Source: Lithobates sylvaticus
Lineage: Eukaryota; Chordata; Amphibia; Anura; Ranidae
DNA length: 64,000 nucleotides
Direction of reading: 5' to 3'
Assembly: GCA_028564925.1 (NCBI GenBank)
Contig: CM053029.1
Location: forward strand, 31,034,025-31,098,024
Below are positions 46,321-57,165 of this stretch, one piece after another (positions within the stretch are counted from its first letter, which is position 1; each line of letters opens with the position of its first letter). Under the pieces are notes generated by a model. It was given only the letters and a program-made list of their open reading frames with translations. It did not search any database and was not told the DNA's origin. Position numbers and translations under genes: made by a program.

Positions 46321-46544
46321 TAAAAAAATTAAATTTTGGATGTCATCCTGAGTGCCAACCATCCCTTTCCTTATTCTGGTAAGTTTGAGGTGTCAGCAGC
46401 CTCAAGGTCTCAGCACCGTGCGGACCTTTTATGTAGGAACGTTGCAGCGCCTACACACCTGTTTTCCTTGGATGTATTGATTGTTGCTTTAGTTACCAAT
46501 AATTTTTCACTGAGATGTCACTTCATGTCATCCTTCCATTGCAG
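46321..46544 (+). other. 3' end of intron 1 with splice acceptor
   Basis: Apparently unique DNA leading into CATCCTTCCATTGCAG. Possible branch-point adenines at 46480-46525 (TTTAGTTACC, TTTCACTGAG). Confidence 0.5.
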
Positions 46545-46792
46545 AGTACATCCGAGACACTCAATCTATCACACCAAGACTGAATATATCAACTCCGCTG
46601 TGTGATAATTGTCCAAAAAAGACCAAACACCACACCACACATCGTACCACTGTGCTACCCACCGATCTTACCACACAAGGACCTTCTCCTCCACCCTCTC
46701 CTACAGAATACATCCTGGTTGGAATTACAGGAGTCTGTCTAAGAATAAAAGCAATCTTCAAGCTAATGCTGAACACCACCAAGACCACAAAT
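46545..46792 (+). CDS. CD68: CD68-like exon 2: mucin-like stretch and start of LAMP domain
   Basis: The exon is flanked by a TCCTTCCATTGCAG acceptor and a GTAAGT donor. It joins exon 1 with a split Glu codon (residue 29), stays open for 82 further codons and ends in phase 0. Residues 48-54 read CDNCPKK, resembling the DCPHKK near the N-terminus of human CD68 as I remember it. Residues 55-82 are Thr/Ser/Pro/His-rich (HHTTHRTT, then PSPPPSPT), a short mucin-like stalk. Residues 83-104 (EYILVGITGVCLRIKAIFKL and on) fit the opening strand of a LAMP domain, with Tyr84 and Cys93 spaced as in CD68 (eight residues between). Sequons: NIS at 42, NTT at 105, and NMT at 111 spanning the exon 2/3 junction. 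The mucin stretch is much shorter than in mammals; an unseen extra exon is possible. Confidence 0.75.
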
Positions 46793-46923
46793 GTAAGTTA
46801 GTTCTCGTAGCTCAGCAAATTGACAGATGTCCTGAACATGATCTAAAAGTTCTAAAGGCTTGAAAGCCAATGTCAGTGAAGAATGTCAAATCCAGTTGTG
46901 CAATTTAGGATTGGCTTAGGTTA
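46793..46923 (+). other. 5' end of intron 2
   Basis: Starts GTAAGT; no repeat recognised until the hAT at 46932. Intron 2 totals 13,691 bases. Confidence 0.55.
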
Positions 46924-46931
46924 TCCCCATC

Positions 46932-48165
46932 CAGTGTTGGTCATCTTACTTTAAAAAAGTAAATAGTTAAGTTACAAATTACTTCTCCCAAAAAGTAATT
47001 GCGTTAGTAACTCAGTTACTACATTGGAAAAGTAATTAGTTACGCAGCAAAGTAACTGACTTTTTTTTTTATATATATATTTTTTTGTTATATATCGTGT
47101 AACCAAGGGGCTGCTCTATTATTACTCTAACCGAGGGGCAGATCTGTTATAGTGTGTAAGCAAGGGGCGGGTCTATTATTATTATATCGTGTAAGGGGCG
47201 GGTCTATTATTATTATATCGTGTAAAGCCCCATACACACGGTCGGACTTTTTCATGGATTCTGTCCGATCGGACAATGTTGTTGAAAAATCAGACCGTGT
47301 GTATGCACCATCGGACAGTGTTCGTCGGTTTGACCGACGGACAAAGTCTTATCTCCTGCTGGAAATCTTGGCCGTCAACACGGTCCGATCACACCAAATC
47401 CGATCGTGTGTACGGTTGTCCGACCGGACAAAGTGCTACGCATGCTCAGATCACATTACAAGACCAAAGCTATTGGCTACTAGCCTCTACGTAGTCCCGT
47501 CGTAGGCAACAAACGTCACCACGTTCAGAATGATCGGATTTTCCGACAACTTTGTCCGACCGTGTGTACGCAAAACCAACATCGGACAAAGTATGATGGA
47601 CATGGTCCGACGGACCTGGTCCGCGGATTGTCCGACCGTGTGTATGGGGCTTAAGGGGCGGATGGCTACAGAAGAGGGTGAATGTTAAATTAATGGGCAG
47701 AGCTCGATATATAACAATATTAATAAATGTGCCCCTTGGTTACAGTAATACTAGACCCGCCCCTTAGTTACACGATAGACGCCCCTTGCAGAGTAGCACG
47801 AGCATCGGGAGCGTGCGGCATCGCCTCGTACAATTACATATTTACTGCGCCTGCGCGGTGTAGAGTTCACTCAGAGCTGTTTAAGTTCGGCAATTTTCGT
47901 AAGCTCCGTAGTCCTTCGTACTGCGCAAGCGCTGCGCCTGCGCAGTACAGGGGGGTCCTTATCCGGCGGGGGAACTTTTTCGGCAGGACACAGGAATTAC
48001 ACTACTGCCATCTAGTGGCGGTAGATGTAATTGCGGTAACGCCGCCCAAGTAATGGGAACGGCGTTACCATGAGGAGAAGAGTAATCAGTTAGATTACTA
48101 GTTACCTTCTAAAGTAACTGCGTTAAGTAACTCTGTTTATTTTAACTCAGTTACTTACACCACTG
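46932..48165 (+). mobile_element. CAGTGTTGG hAT element, copy 3, interrupted
   Basis: CAGTG...CACTG with exact 8-base flanks TCCCCATC (46924-46931, 48166-48173). Contains the TWA-flanked element 47226-47651. Part of the left-centre sequence seen in the other copies is deleted. Confidence 0.92.
47226..47651. mobile_element. TWA-flanked ACACACGGTCGGA element inside a hAT
   Basis: AGCCCCATACACACGGTCGG to CCGTGTGTATGGGGCT with TAA on both sides (47223-47225, 47652-47654). Removing it restores GTGTAAGGGGCGG as in the other hAT copies. Confidence 0.92.
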
Positions 48166-48173
48166 TCCCCATC

Positions 48174-48316
48174 TCAAACACATGATTACCAGATCAATGA
48201 CTATGTGACATCCTGCTCTGAGGTCATAGACAGAGTTGCCAGCAAAAGCCACTGGCCATAAATCTTACAAAAGTCTGCTATTATAATTTGTTGTAACAGT
48301 AGTAATTCCCCAACTG
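48174..48316. other. Intronic spacer
   Basis: No feature recognised. Confidence 0.4.
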
Positions 48317-48319
48317 TTA

Positions 48320-49639
48320 AGGCCCGTACACACGATCGGACTTTTTGACAACAAACATGCAAATTAGTAGACATGTGCAATTCGTTTAGTTTTTTTTTTC
48401 GTTTTTTTTTTTTTTTTTTTTTTTTCGTTCGTTCGTTTTCGTACGAATGAACGATTCGTTCGAATCAAACGAATCCGAATAACGAATCGTTCGAATCGTA
48501 CGAATCCGATTAACGAATCGTTCGAATCGAACGAATCCGAAAAGCAACGAAAATCCGAAAAACCAAACAACGAAAATCCGAAAAACTAAAAAAGGAACAA
48601 CGAAAATGAACGAAAAAAATTTGTACATTCGTAACTTTTTTTTTGTTGAATTGGTAATTTTCCGTGTCCCTTACAATGGTGCTGCTTAATGTGCTTAGAA
48701 TGGATTGAACAAAAAAAATTCGTACATTTGTAACTTTTTTTTTTCGATTCGTAACTTTTTTTTTCGATTCGTAACTTTTTTTTCGATTCGTAACTTTTTT
48801 CTTTTTTTTTCGATTCGTAATGAATGGATTGAACAAAAAAATTCGTGCATTCCTAACTTTTTTTTCGATTTGTAACTTTTTTTTTTCGATTCGTAACTTT
48901 TTTTTTTTCGATTCGTAAATTATTAAAATGTAATAATAGCATACACATTACATAAAATTATGAATTATGCTCCGATTACGAATCTACGAATGTTACAAAG
49001 GTACGAATAACTACGAATGCGTCCGAATTTTGAATAAACGAATGAACGAAAATTAAACTAACGAAAAAACGAATCAACGAAAAATAACTCTTACGAATGT
49101 ACGAATCGTTACGAATACGAACAACGACAACTTACGAATGTCCGAATCGTTACGAATCAACGGAAACGAAAAAAACGAAACGAAAAAAAAACAAATTTTT
49201 TTGTTGTGCACATGTCTACAAATTAGCTGTTTTGTGGCAACATCCGACCGTGTGTACGCTCCATCGGACAAACTTTTTCGGTTTTCATCGGACTTTTGTT
49301 GGCTGTGCGAAAGGACCAACTTTCTGCCAACAAAAGTCTGATGGAGCAAAGTCCGACCGTGTGTACAGAAAACCATCGGACTTTTGCACAAAGTACAAAC
49401 ACACATGCTCAGAACCAGTGCAAAAGATCAGACAACAATACAGAAGTTGACCAAAGGTGGCGCTGGTGTATTCGAACGTCCTCTTTTGAAGTGTCATCAG
49501 TACGTTGAAACGTCACTACGTTCGCGTTTGTTGCCTAAAAAGTCCGATCGTGTGTATGCAATACAAACCTGCGGCCAACGCCTGTTGTACAAAAATCCAC
49601 GGGAAAGTTTGTACAAAGTCGGATCGTGTGTATGAGGCT
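48320..49639. mobile_element. TWA-flanked element (AGGCCCGTACACAC) interrupted by a hAT
   Basis: TTA duplications at 48317-48319 and 49640-49642; ends AGGCCCGTACACACGATCGG and GTGTGTATGAGGCT. Related to 15447-16057. Split at 48368-49218. Confidence 0.85.
48368..49218 (+). mobile_element. AT-rich hAT element, copy 10, with empty-site proof
   Basis: Exact 8-base flanks CAAATTAG. The uninterrupted sequence (GCAAATTAGCTG) exists at about 16010-16025 in reverse, fixing the ends of the insertion. Confidence 0.95.
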
Positions 49640-49642
49640 TTA

Positions 49643-49785
49643 TATGCTAATGTATATTAGGCAATGGCAATGGTATATAACATTTTGAGGTGTTACTGCT
49701 CAATTACCGTAATTTAGGTATGTTTCTTTTCTGGAACATCTCCAGTATTATCTACAAAAGGCTGCACAACTGCTAATCTCTCCTT
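49643..49785. other. Intronic spacer
   Basis: No feature recognised. Confidence 0.4.
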
Positions 49786-49789
49786 TTAA

Positions 49790-50763
49790 CCACTTCAGCC
49801 CCGGACCAATTTGCAGCCAAAGGACCAGGCCCCTTTTTGCGATTCAGCATGGCGTCGCTTTAACTGACAATTGCGCAGTCGTGCGATGTTGCTCCCAAAC
49901 TAAATTGGCGTCCTTTTTTTCCCACAAATAGAGCTTTCTTTTGGTGGTATTTGATCGCCCCTGTGGTTTAAATTTTTTGCGCTATAAACAAAAATAGAGC
50001 GACAATTTTGAAATAAATCCTATATTTTTTACTTTTTGCTATAATAAATATCCCCAAAAAATATATAAAAAAACATTTTTTTTTCCTCAGTTTAGGCCGA
50101 TACGTATTCTTCTACATATTTTTGGTAAAAAAAAAAATCGCAATTAGCGATTATTGATTTGTTTGCGCAAAAGTTATAGCGTTTACAAAATAGGGGATAG
50201 TTTTATAGCATTTTTATTAATATTTTTTTTTTTTTACTAGTAATGGCGACGATCAGCGATTTTTATTGTGACTGCGACATTATGGCGGACACATCGGACA
50301 TTTTTGACAGATTTTTGGGACCATTGTCATTTATATAGAAATCAGTGCTATTTAAATGCACTGATTCCTATGTAAATGACACTGGCAGTGAAGGAGTTAA
50401 CCACTAGGGGGCGGGGAGGGGCTAAGTGTGACGTGTTGTGTTTTTTTTACAGTAGGGGGGCGTGGCTGTACGTCTGGCGTCATTGATCGGCTTTCCCGAT
50501 GACAGGGAACAGCCGATCAGTGACAGGCAGTGTAGGAAGCGCGGGGAGAGGTTTGTTTACACAGACCTCTCCCCGTTCTTCAGCTCTGTGACCCGATCGC
50601 GGGATACCAGCAGCGATCGGGTCCGCTGGTCCCGCAGCCGTGGTCACGGAGCTCCCAACCGGGACCCCACGGCTAGGCAATTAAAGGGGAAGTATATATA
50701 CGTGCTTTTGCCTAGCCGTACCATTCTGCTGACGTATATGTGCAGGAGGTGGTCGGGAAGCGG
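49790..50763 (-). mobile_element. TTAA-family element, full length, reverse
   Basis: TTAA both sides (49786-49789, 50764-50767); ends CCACTTCAGCCCCGGACC and GGTCGGGAAGCGG. Confidence 0.85.
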
Positions 50764-50767
50764 TTAA

Positions 50768-51191
50768 TAAACTCAACAAATTCAGACTGGAAATACGGCA
50801 GCAATACATGAGAAAGATACTCAATCACGAATCTTTCTTTTAAAAAAAACTTTAATGTACAATGTTGATTGCATCATCCCTCAAACTTTGTGACTCATTT
50901 GATGCATTTTCCCCTCATTCAGGGCTTAGCCATAGAGGCAAAAGAGCATTTTCTCTTGTTCTTGCTTTCTCAGGGGGAAAAGAAGAATCATAAAGATATA
51001 GGTTGGGACATGGTTGAAATGAAAAAAGGTATTACATCGTGATCTTCAATTTCGAGAATTGAAATGTAATGTTTTTAACATGGTTTTGATAAATACAATA
51101 CTAAAGATTGATTTTTTTTAATGGGAAAGCTTATTATAAAGAGTATGATAATGGAGTAGTTGGGTAAGATGAGTGACCATTATGTGCTTGT
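50768..51191. other. Intronic DNA
   Basis: About 420 AT-rich bases with no repeat or gene recognised. Confidence 0.4.
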
Positions 51192-51197
51192 TTAAAA

Positions 51198-52361
51198 CCA
51201 CTTAAGGACCAAGCCTTTTTTTCAGACAGATGTTTAAAACATTTTTTTTTGCTAAAAAATTACTTAGAACCCCCAAACATTAAATATTGTTTTTTTTCTA
51301 ACACCCTAGAGAATAAAATGGCGGTCATTGCAATACTTTTTTTCACACTGTATTTGCGCAGCGGTCTTACAAGCGCACTTTTTTTTGAAAAAAAAACACT
51401 TTTTTGATTAAAAAAATAAGACAACAGTAAAATTAGCCAATTTTTTTTTTTATATTGTGAAAGATAATGTTACGCTGAGTAAATTGATACCCAACATGTC
51501 ATGCTTCAAAATTGCGCCCGCTCGTGGAATGGCGTCAAACTTTTACCCTCAAAAATCTCTATAAGCAACATTTAAAAAATTCTACAGGTTGCATCTTTTG
51601 AGTTATAGAGGAGGTCTAGGGCTAGAATTATTGTTCTTGCTCTAGCGATCGCGGCGAAACCTCACATGTGTAGTTTGACTACCGTTTTCATATGCGGGCG
51701 CTACTCGCGTATGCGTTCGCTTCTGCGCGCGAGCTCGTCGGGACGGGGTGTTTTCAATTTATTTATTTTTTCTTATTTATTTTACTTGAATTTATTCATT
51801 TTTACACTGTTTTAAAAAAAAAATGGATAATTTTTATTCCTATTACAAGGAATGTAAACATCCCTTGTAATAGAAAAAAAGCATGACAGGTCCTCTTAAA
51901 TATGAGATCTGGGGGTCAAAAAGTCCTCAGATCTCATATTTGGACTTAAATGCAATAAAAAAAAAAAAAAATGACATTGAAAAAAAATTTCCTTTAAGAA
52001 GTATGGGCGGAAGTGACGTTTTGACCTCGCTTCCGCCCTCGCTTCCGCCCTCCTATGGTATAGAGACGAGTGGGGGCCATCTTAGCCTCACTCGTCTCCA
52101 TACCCAGCAGAGTGCAGGACCCGATCGCCTCCGCCGCTACCGACGGCTCCGGTAAGTGGCGGAAGGCGCAGGAGAGCGGCGGGAGGGGGGTGGCACCTCT
52201 CCCGCCAGCGATAACGGTAATCTCGCGGCAAACTCGCCGCGGAGACCACCATTATCGTAAACAGAACCGTCTCCTGTAAATATGGATATCTAGGCTGCCG
52301 TTACCGAGATATCCCTCTTCAAAGTGCCGACGTATATGTACAGGAGCCGGTCGGCAAGTGG
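51198..52361 (-). mobile_element. TTAA-family element, divergent subtype
   Basis: Starts CCACTTAAGGACCAAGCC and ends GGTCGGCAAGTGG before TTAA. The AT-rich half (TTACTTAGAACCCCCAAACA) differs from the others. Hairpins CCTTGTAATAGG-type at 51837-51875 and around GGATATCT at 52280-52320. Confidence 0.75.
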
Positions 52362-52410
52362 TTAAGGCTGAAGAAAGGATAATGTTAAAATGGATATGTT
52401 GTAATATTAA

Positions 52411-52782
52411 TGCCACTTACACACGGTCGGAATTTCCGACAACAAATGTTCTATGTGAGCATGTTGTCTGAAGTTTCTGACAAACAACATTTGAGAGCTG
52501 GTTCTCAAATTTTCCAACAACAAAATCCGTTGTCGTAAATTCCGATCGTATGTACACAATTTCCGACGCACAAAATTCCACCCATGCTCGGAATCAAGCA
52601 GAAGAGCAGCACTGGCTATTGAACTTCTTCTCGGCTCGTCGTACGGGTGGTACGTCACCGGGTTCTTGGCGTTCGGCATTTCCGACCAACTTTGTGTGAC
52701 CGTGTGTATGCAAGACAAGTTTGAGCCAACATCCGTCGGAAATAAATCCAGGATTTTTTGTCGGAATCGTCTGTACGCGGCA
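52411..52782. mobile_element. TWA-flanked ACACACGGTCGGA-type element
   Basis: TGCCACTTACACACGGTCGG to GTCTGTACGCGGCA; left TAA clear, right duplication decayed. Confidence 0.7.
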
Positions 52783-53164
52783 ATATATTGTGAATCAGGG
52801 TGTAGCCAAATGGCGTCAGGTATGGCTCAGAGCACAGTGAATTATATTAGTGACTATACCACATAAAGAGGCTCCATTTTTTTTGTCTCACATTGGTGGA
52901 GCTACAACAGAACCTCCCTGGCACCATGACCAAGCTGCACTGACACAGGGGTAGATGTGTCAAAAGCTCAAAGACGTCTTTAGAATGCCACCATTACAGG
53001 AATTCCAAGATGGTGCCAATGTGGCTGCAGAACGTTCCTCTCAGAGCCCAAACATTCCACTTAGTGAGAGCCTGTCCTGGACACTAGGTATGAGCTCCAT
53101 GTTTGAGTCGAACGAAAGTTATCCCTGTCTCTCATCAGTCTGTCTCTGATACCACTCTAAAAGA
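52783..53164. other. Intronic DNA
   Basis: No element ends recognised. A 64-codon plus-strand frame at 52955-53149 has no recognisable family. Confidence 0.35.
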
Positions 53165-53166
53165 TA

Positions 53167-53455
53167 CACTATATTTTTAAAGTATTGGGACACCTGCCTT
53201 CACACACACATGGACTTCAATGGCATCCCAGTCTTAGTCCATGGGTTCAATATTGAGTTATACCCACCCTTTGCCACTATATCATCTTCAACTCTTTTGG
53301 GAAGGCTGTCCACAAGGTTTAGGAGTGTGTCTATGGGAATGTTTGACCATTCTTCCAGAAGTGGATTTTTGAGGTCAGGAACTGATGTTGGACAAGAAGG
53401 CTTGGCTCTCAGTCTCCGCTCAGTTGAGGCCAGTCAATATTCTTTCTCTTTTCTA
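53167..53455 (-). mobile_element. Tc1-like terminus and transposase 3' remnant
   Basis: Starts CACTATATTTTTAAAGTATT after TA, a Tc1 end known from fish and frogs, then text resembling the reverse complement of a transposase C-terminus (CTTCAACTCTTTTGGGAAGG). Truncated. Confidence 0.7.
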
Positions 53456-53484
53456 ACACATCTGGTTGGACTACCAGCGCAATG

Positions 53485-53581
53485 CGCAACCTTTTTTGAA
53501 GCCTATTAGATCATATGGCTCTAATCAGGTGCTGGAGAGAGGGGCGGCGGCCAATGCGCCCTTAATGGATGGGCCACCCCT
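53485..53581. mobile_element. Right-end fragment of the CAGTGGCGGCTGG hAT
   Basis: GGCGGCGGCCAATGCGCCC to GCCACCCCTG parallels the right end at 54620-54673. It is followed by CTTCC, as that copy is. Confidence 0.5.
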
Positions 53582-54850
53582 GCTTCCAAATGAATATTTT
53601 AAGTCCCATTCCCCAATCTTATTTCCACAACTTCGACTATCCCATGTGAGAATGATCTTTCTCCAAAGAAATGTCACAAGCTGTATTTACAAAGTGAGAT
53701 AAAGAACCACAGGTACAGGGAACTTTAGACTGATTTCTTTGTTAGATTCACATATAAACATTTTTGCCAAGGCCATAGCCTGTTTACTTTTAGAGATACT
53801 TCCACTCAGTGGCGGCTGGTGCTCAAAATTTTTGGGGGGGGCGCAAATAAACTGAAAAATTCTGAAAAAAAAAGCCCATCAAACGCAGCCACTGTGCCCA
53901 TTAAAACGCAGCCACTGTGCCCATTAAAACGCAGCCACTGTGCCCATCAAAACGCAGCCACTTTGCCCATCAAAACGCAGCCACTTTGCCCATCAAAACG
54001 CAGCCACTTTGCCCATCAAAACGCAGCCACTTTGCCCATCAAAACGCAGCCACTTTACCCATCAAAACGCAGCCACTTTGCAGTAAAAACACAGCCACTT
54101 TGCCCCTTTAAAACACAGCCACTTTGCCCATCAAAACAGTCCCTGCAAAGAAGCTGCCACTGTGCCCCCCCGCCCCGCACTTACCTTGTCTCGGGTGACG
54201 GCGGCATTGTGTCCTCCATTTCCCCTCCTGCCCGCTCCTCCTCTCATCCTCTGCTATGATTGGACGCCTGATAGGCGCCCAATCACAGCGCCTGCCGTTT
54301 CAGACAATCAGGGCACAGGTAACACAGACCTGTGCTCCTGATTGGCTAAGGGGCTGTACAATGTTAGCAAACCGAATTCCTTCGGTTTGCTAACATCAGT
54401 GCTGAGTGACAAGGAACGCACAGCGTTGCGCCTGCTTGTCACCTTTTTGGACGCCTATTAGCGCCTACAGCGCTAATCAGGTGTTTCCAAAAAACACCCC
54501 CACCGCTGTAATTCAGGCGCCCGGTGACCGAAAAGGGGCCGGACACCTGAATAGGGGGTGTCAGCAGCGACCATAGATAGATTCATGCAATGCATGAATC
54601 TATCTATGGTATATAGAGAGTGACAGGAGAGGGGGGCGGCGCTCCTGCGCCCTTTATGGATGCACCGCCCCTGCTTCCACTACTTATAGATCCAGATTAA
54701 GTCAACTTTGTGAAGCAGTCACAGGCTCCAAATGGTACCAGACACCTATTAAATTTGGTACACTGTGTAGGACGCCTTCTCTAATTCCATCCTTAGATAC
54801 AGAAAAAATTATTTAAACAGAATACATTGGCTCTTCAACCACATGAACCT
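53582..54850 (+). pseudogene. L1/Tx1-like ORF2 reverse-transcriptase fragment, split by a hAT
   Basis: One frame reads GTGNFRLISLLDSHINIFAK and AIACLLLEILP (53713-53806), then LIDPD, VNFVKQSQAPNGTRHLLNLV (54682-54770). These match the L1 RT core FRPISLLN...DQVGFV. A stop lies between them. The hAT 53807-54673 interrupts it; the fragment ends at the LTR-like block at 54861. Confidence 0.75.
53807..54673 (+). mobile_element. CAGTGGCGGCTGG hAT element with 23-base minisatellite
   Basis: Exact 8-base flanks CTTCCACT (53799-53806, 54674-54681); ends CAGTGGCGGCTGGTGC and GCACCGCCCCTG. About eleven CAGCCACTTTGCCCATCAAA units at 53888-54140. Hairpins at 54245-54295, 54367-54400 and 54577-54610 (TAGATTCATGCAATGCATGA). 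Non-autonomous. Confidence 0.92.
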
Positions 54851-54860
54851 CAAGAACTGA

Positions 54861-55987
54861 TGTAACGCCGACACTATTTCAAAGTGTGCGCTATTCTTGT
54901 AAATTTAGTTTTTCCCATAACTGTAATTGAGTTTGGGGTTAATTATTCTAGGTTATACTTTGGCATCAGTTTGGCTGGGCTGTACTGGTGTTCTGCCTGG
55001 TCATAGGTGAGGTGAGCACCTGTGACTGGCTGGAGAACGCAGTCTGGTTGGACGCATTGTGTACCAATCTTTTCCCGGAGCCAATCAGTGGGCGCGTCTG
55101 GCCCCACTGTGTATTCCGGGAAGGGGTACTTAAGGTGCTGAAGTCACGTGTTCAGGGTGGGGTTGTTGGTTCTGGTTCCGGTCCGGGCCAGCCCCGTGAG
55201 GGGTCCTGGTCCAGGAGTGCCTGGTGATCCTGACCAGTCCCAGAGGCCCTCATGGTCTGGGGTGGGGATCCATCCGTTTCTGAGCCTCGGAACTGGCTAG
55301 TTTGAGGCGCAGTAACTGAAGGAGGATTCTGAAGTGTCCCGGTGCCCTCTCAGGATTGGAGAGGCCCAGCAACTCGACCAGCGACCAGGGGAGGACTCTT
55401 CGGAGGAGGGCTGCGCACGAGGCTGGCTGCTCGGTAAGAGCCTGGAAGCTGAGATGTATGGACACTAGTTGAATCCGCATTTCCTATGGTATCGCTGGAT
55501 TGGCGGAAAGATACTGGTACCAAAAGGAAAAGTTCCTAACCTATCCTTCAGTTGCAAACAAGTCTGTGGCAGAGACTTTTACATGTTCATTTGAAGTTCA
55601 CAACCAAGTCTGTGGCAGAGACTTTGCTAATTCCGAATCACTTGTTGGCTGCTAGATCTACAAACAAGGGTTTATCCAACGGTGAAGTGTCCAGTTGCGA
55701 GTGGCTACTCCCTGGATCATCTAGAGAGACATTTATCTGAATGTCAGCAGTTCTAAAGTGCATGAGCTTTATTACCCATACCCTCTATTCCCAACTGAGA
55801 GACTGTGTTCTGTTTCAACGTTTTATGCAAATAAAAAACCTCAAAAGGACTTTGAGTGTCAGTCTCAGCAATTACTGGGTATCAACCCTGGGAACCCCTA
55901 GACAAGAGTGACGAGCCGCAAGGAGGAGGAGGTAATAGGTAAGCCCAGAAATTCATAGCCGCCCCCGCAGAGGGTTATTGTCGCTAC
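54861..55987 (+). mobile_element. Probable solo LTR
   Basis: A block starting TGTAACGCCG and ending GTCGCTACA, with a promoter-like ACTTAAGG stretch and a late AATAAA (55829) followed by a short tail, as in LTRs. No target duplication could be matched (ACTGA/ATTAG), so the limits and identity are uncertain. Treated as a fossil of an LTR retroelement of unknown family, probably old. Confidence 0.45.
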
Positions 55988-56139
55988 AATTAGATTTCCC
56001 AGGCCTTATCGTATCTGCACTCGTATCTCTATATACTAACCTCACTAGCAGAGTGTATTATTAACGGTATGACGCCTGAGGAATATGTAATAACTAACAA
56101 TACAAGATAGGGTTGACCCTTATCCCCCATTGACTAGGC
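55988..56139. other. Intronic spacer
   Basis: No feature recognised. Confidence 0.4.
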
Positions 56140-56261
56140 CAGTGATGGCGAACCTTGGCACCCCAGATGTTTTGGAACTGCATTTCCCATGATGCTCAAC
56201 TACACTGCAGAGTGCATGAGCATCATGGGAATTGTAGTTCCCAAACACCTGGATTGCCAAT
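56140..56261. mobile_element. Palindromic hAT MITE (CAGTGATGGCGAACC)
   Basis: Arms CAGTGATGGCGAACCTTGGC and CCAATGTTCGC with GGAACTGCATTTCCCATGATG and its inverse. Right terminus lost at the junction with the next element. Confidence 0.75.
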
Positions 56262-57001
56262 GTTCGCTTTTTTGACAATTTGGAAAAAAACGCATTATTT
56301 TTTACTTTTTGCTATAATTAATATCCCCCAAAAATATATAAAAAAACATTTTTTTTCCTCAGTTTAGGCCGATACGTATTCTTCTACATATTTTTGGTAA
56401 AAAAAATTGCAATAAGCGATTATTGATTGGTTTGCGCAAAAGTTATAGCATCTACAAAATAGGAGATAGTTTTATGGCATTTTTATTAATAATTATTTTT
56501 TTACTAGTAATGATGGCAATCAGCGATTTTTATCATGACTGCGACATTATGGCGGACACATCGGACAATTTTGACACATTTTTGGGACCATTGGCATTAA
56601 TACAGCGATCGATGCTATAAAATTGCATGGATTACTGTAAAAATGTCACTGGCAGTGAAGGGGTTAACCACTAGGTGGCAGTGTAGGGGTTAAGTGTTCC
56701 TAGGGGCATGTTTCTAACTGTCTGGGGGCGTGGCTGTGTGTAAAACCACACTGATCGCTGCTCCCGATGACAGGGAGCAGACAATCAGTGTGCTCTCACT
56801 AGGCAGAACGGGGGGATGCTGTTTACATCAGCATCTCCCCGTTCTCGAGCTCTGTGACACGATCGCGGGACCCATGGGCACGGTCACAAAGCTCTCGGCA
56901 GGCGCGCACGGCAGGAAATTCAAAGTAACGCACGGGTACGTTACTTTGCCCAGCCGTGCCATTCTGCCGACGTAAAGGTGCAGGAGCCGGTTGGGAACCG
57001 G
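56262..57001 (-). mobile_element. TTAA-family element, truncated at the left
   Basis: Reverse orientation; begins within the AT-rich part (CGCATTATTTTTTACTTTTT) and ends GGTTGGGAACCGG before TTAA. Confidence 0.78.
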
Positions 57002-57005
57002 TTAA

Positions 57006-57165
57006 TTTCTATTCTATTTTATTATATTATTTTATTTTCTGTTCTATTTTATTCTGTTTTATTCTTTCTGTTCTATTCTGTTGTAATCTATTTTTATATT
57101 CCTTTATTTTCTTTTTTATTATATTGCAGTCTGTTCTATTCTATTATATAAAGCAGCTGAAGTAG
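57006..57165. repeat. Degenerate TTCTATTCTG/TTTTATTC simple repeat
   Basis: About 160 bases of pyrimidine-rich TTCTATTTTA-type repeat with no other signal. Confidence 0.85.

Noticed and set aside
54861-55987. Firm solo-LTR call with target duplication
   Set aside because: The candidate ends look right but the flanks ACTGA and ATTAG do not match, so it is kept only as probable.
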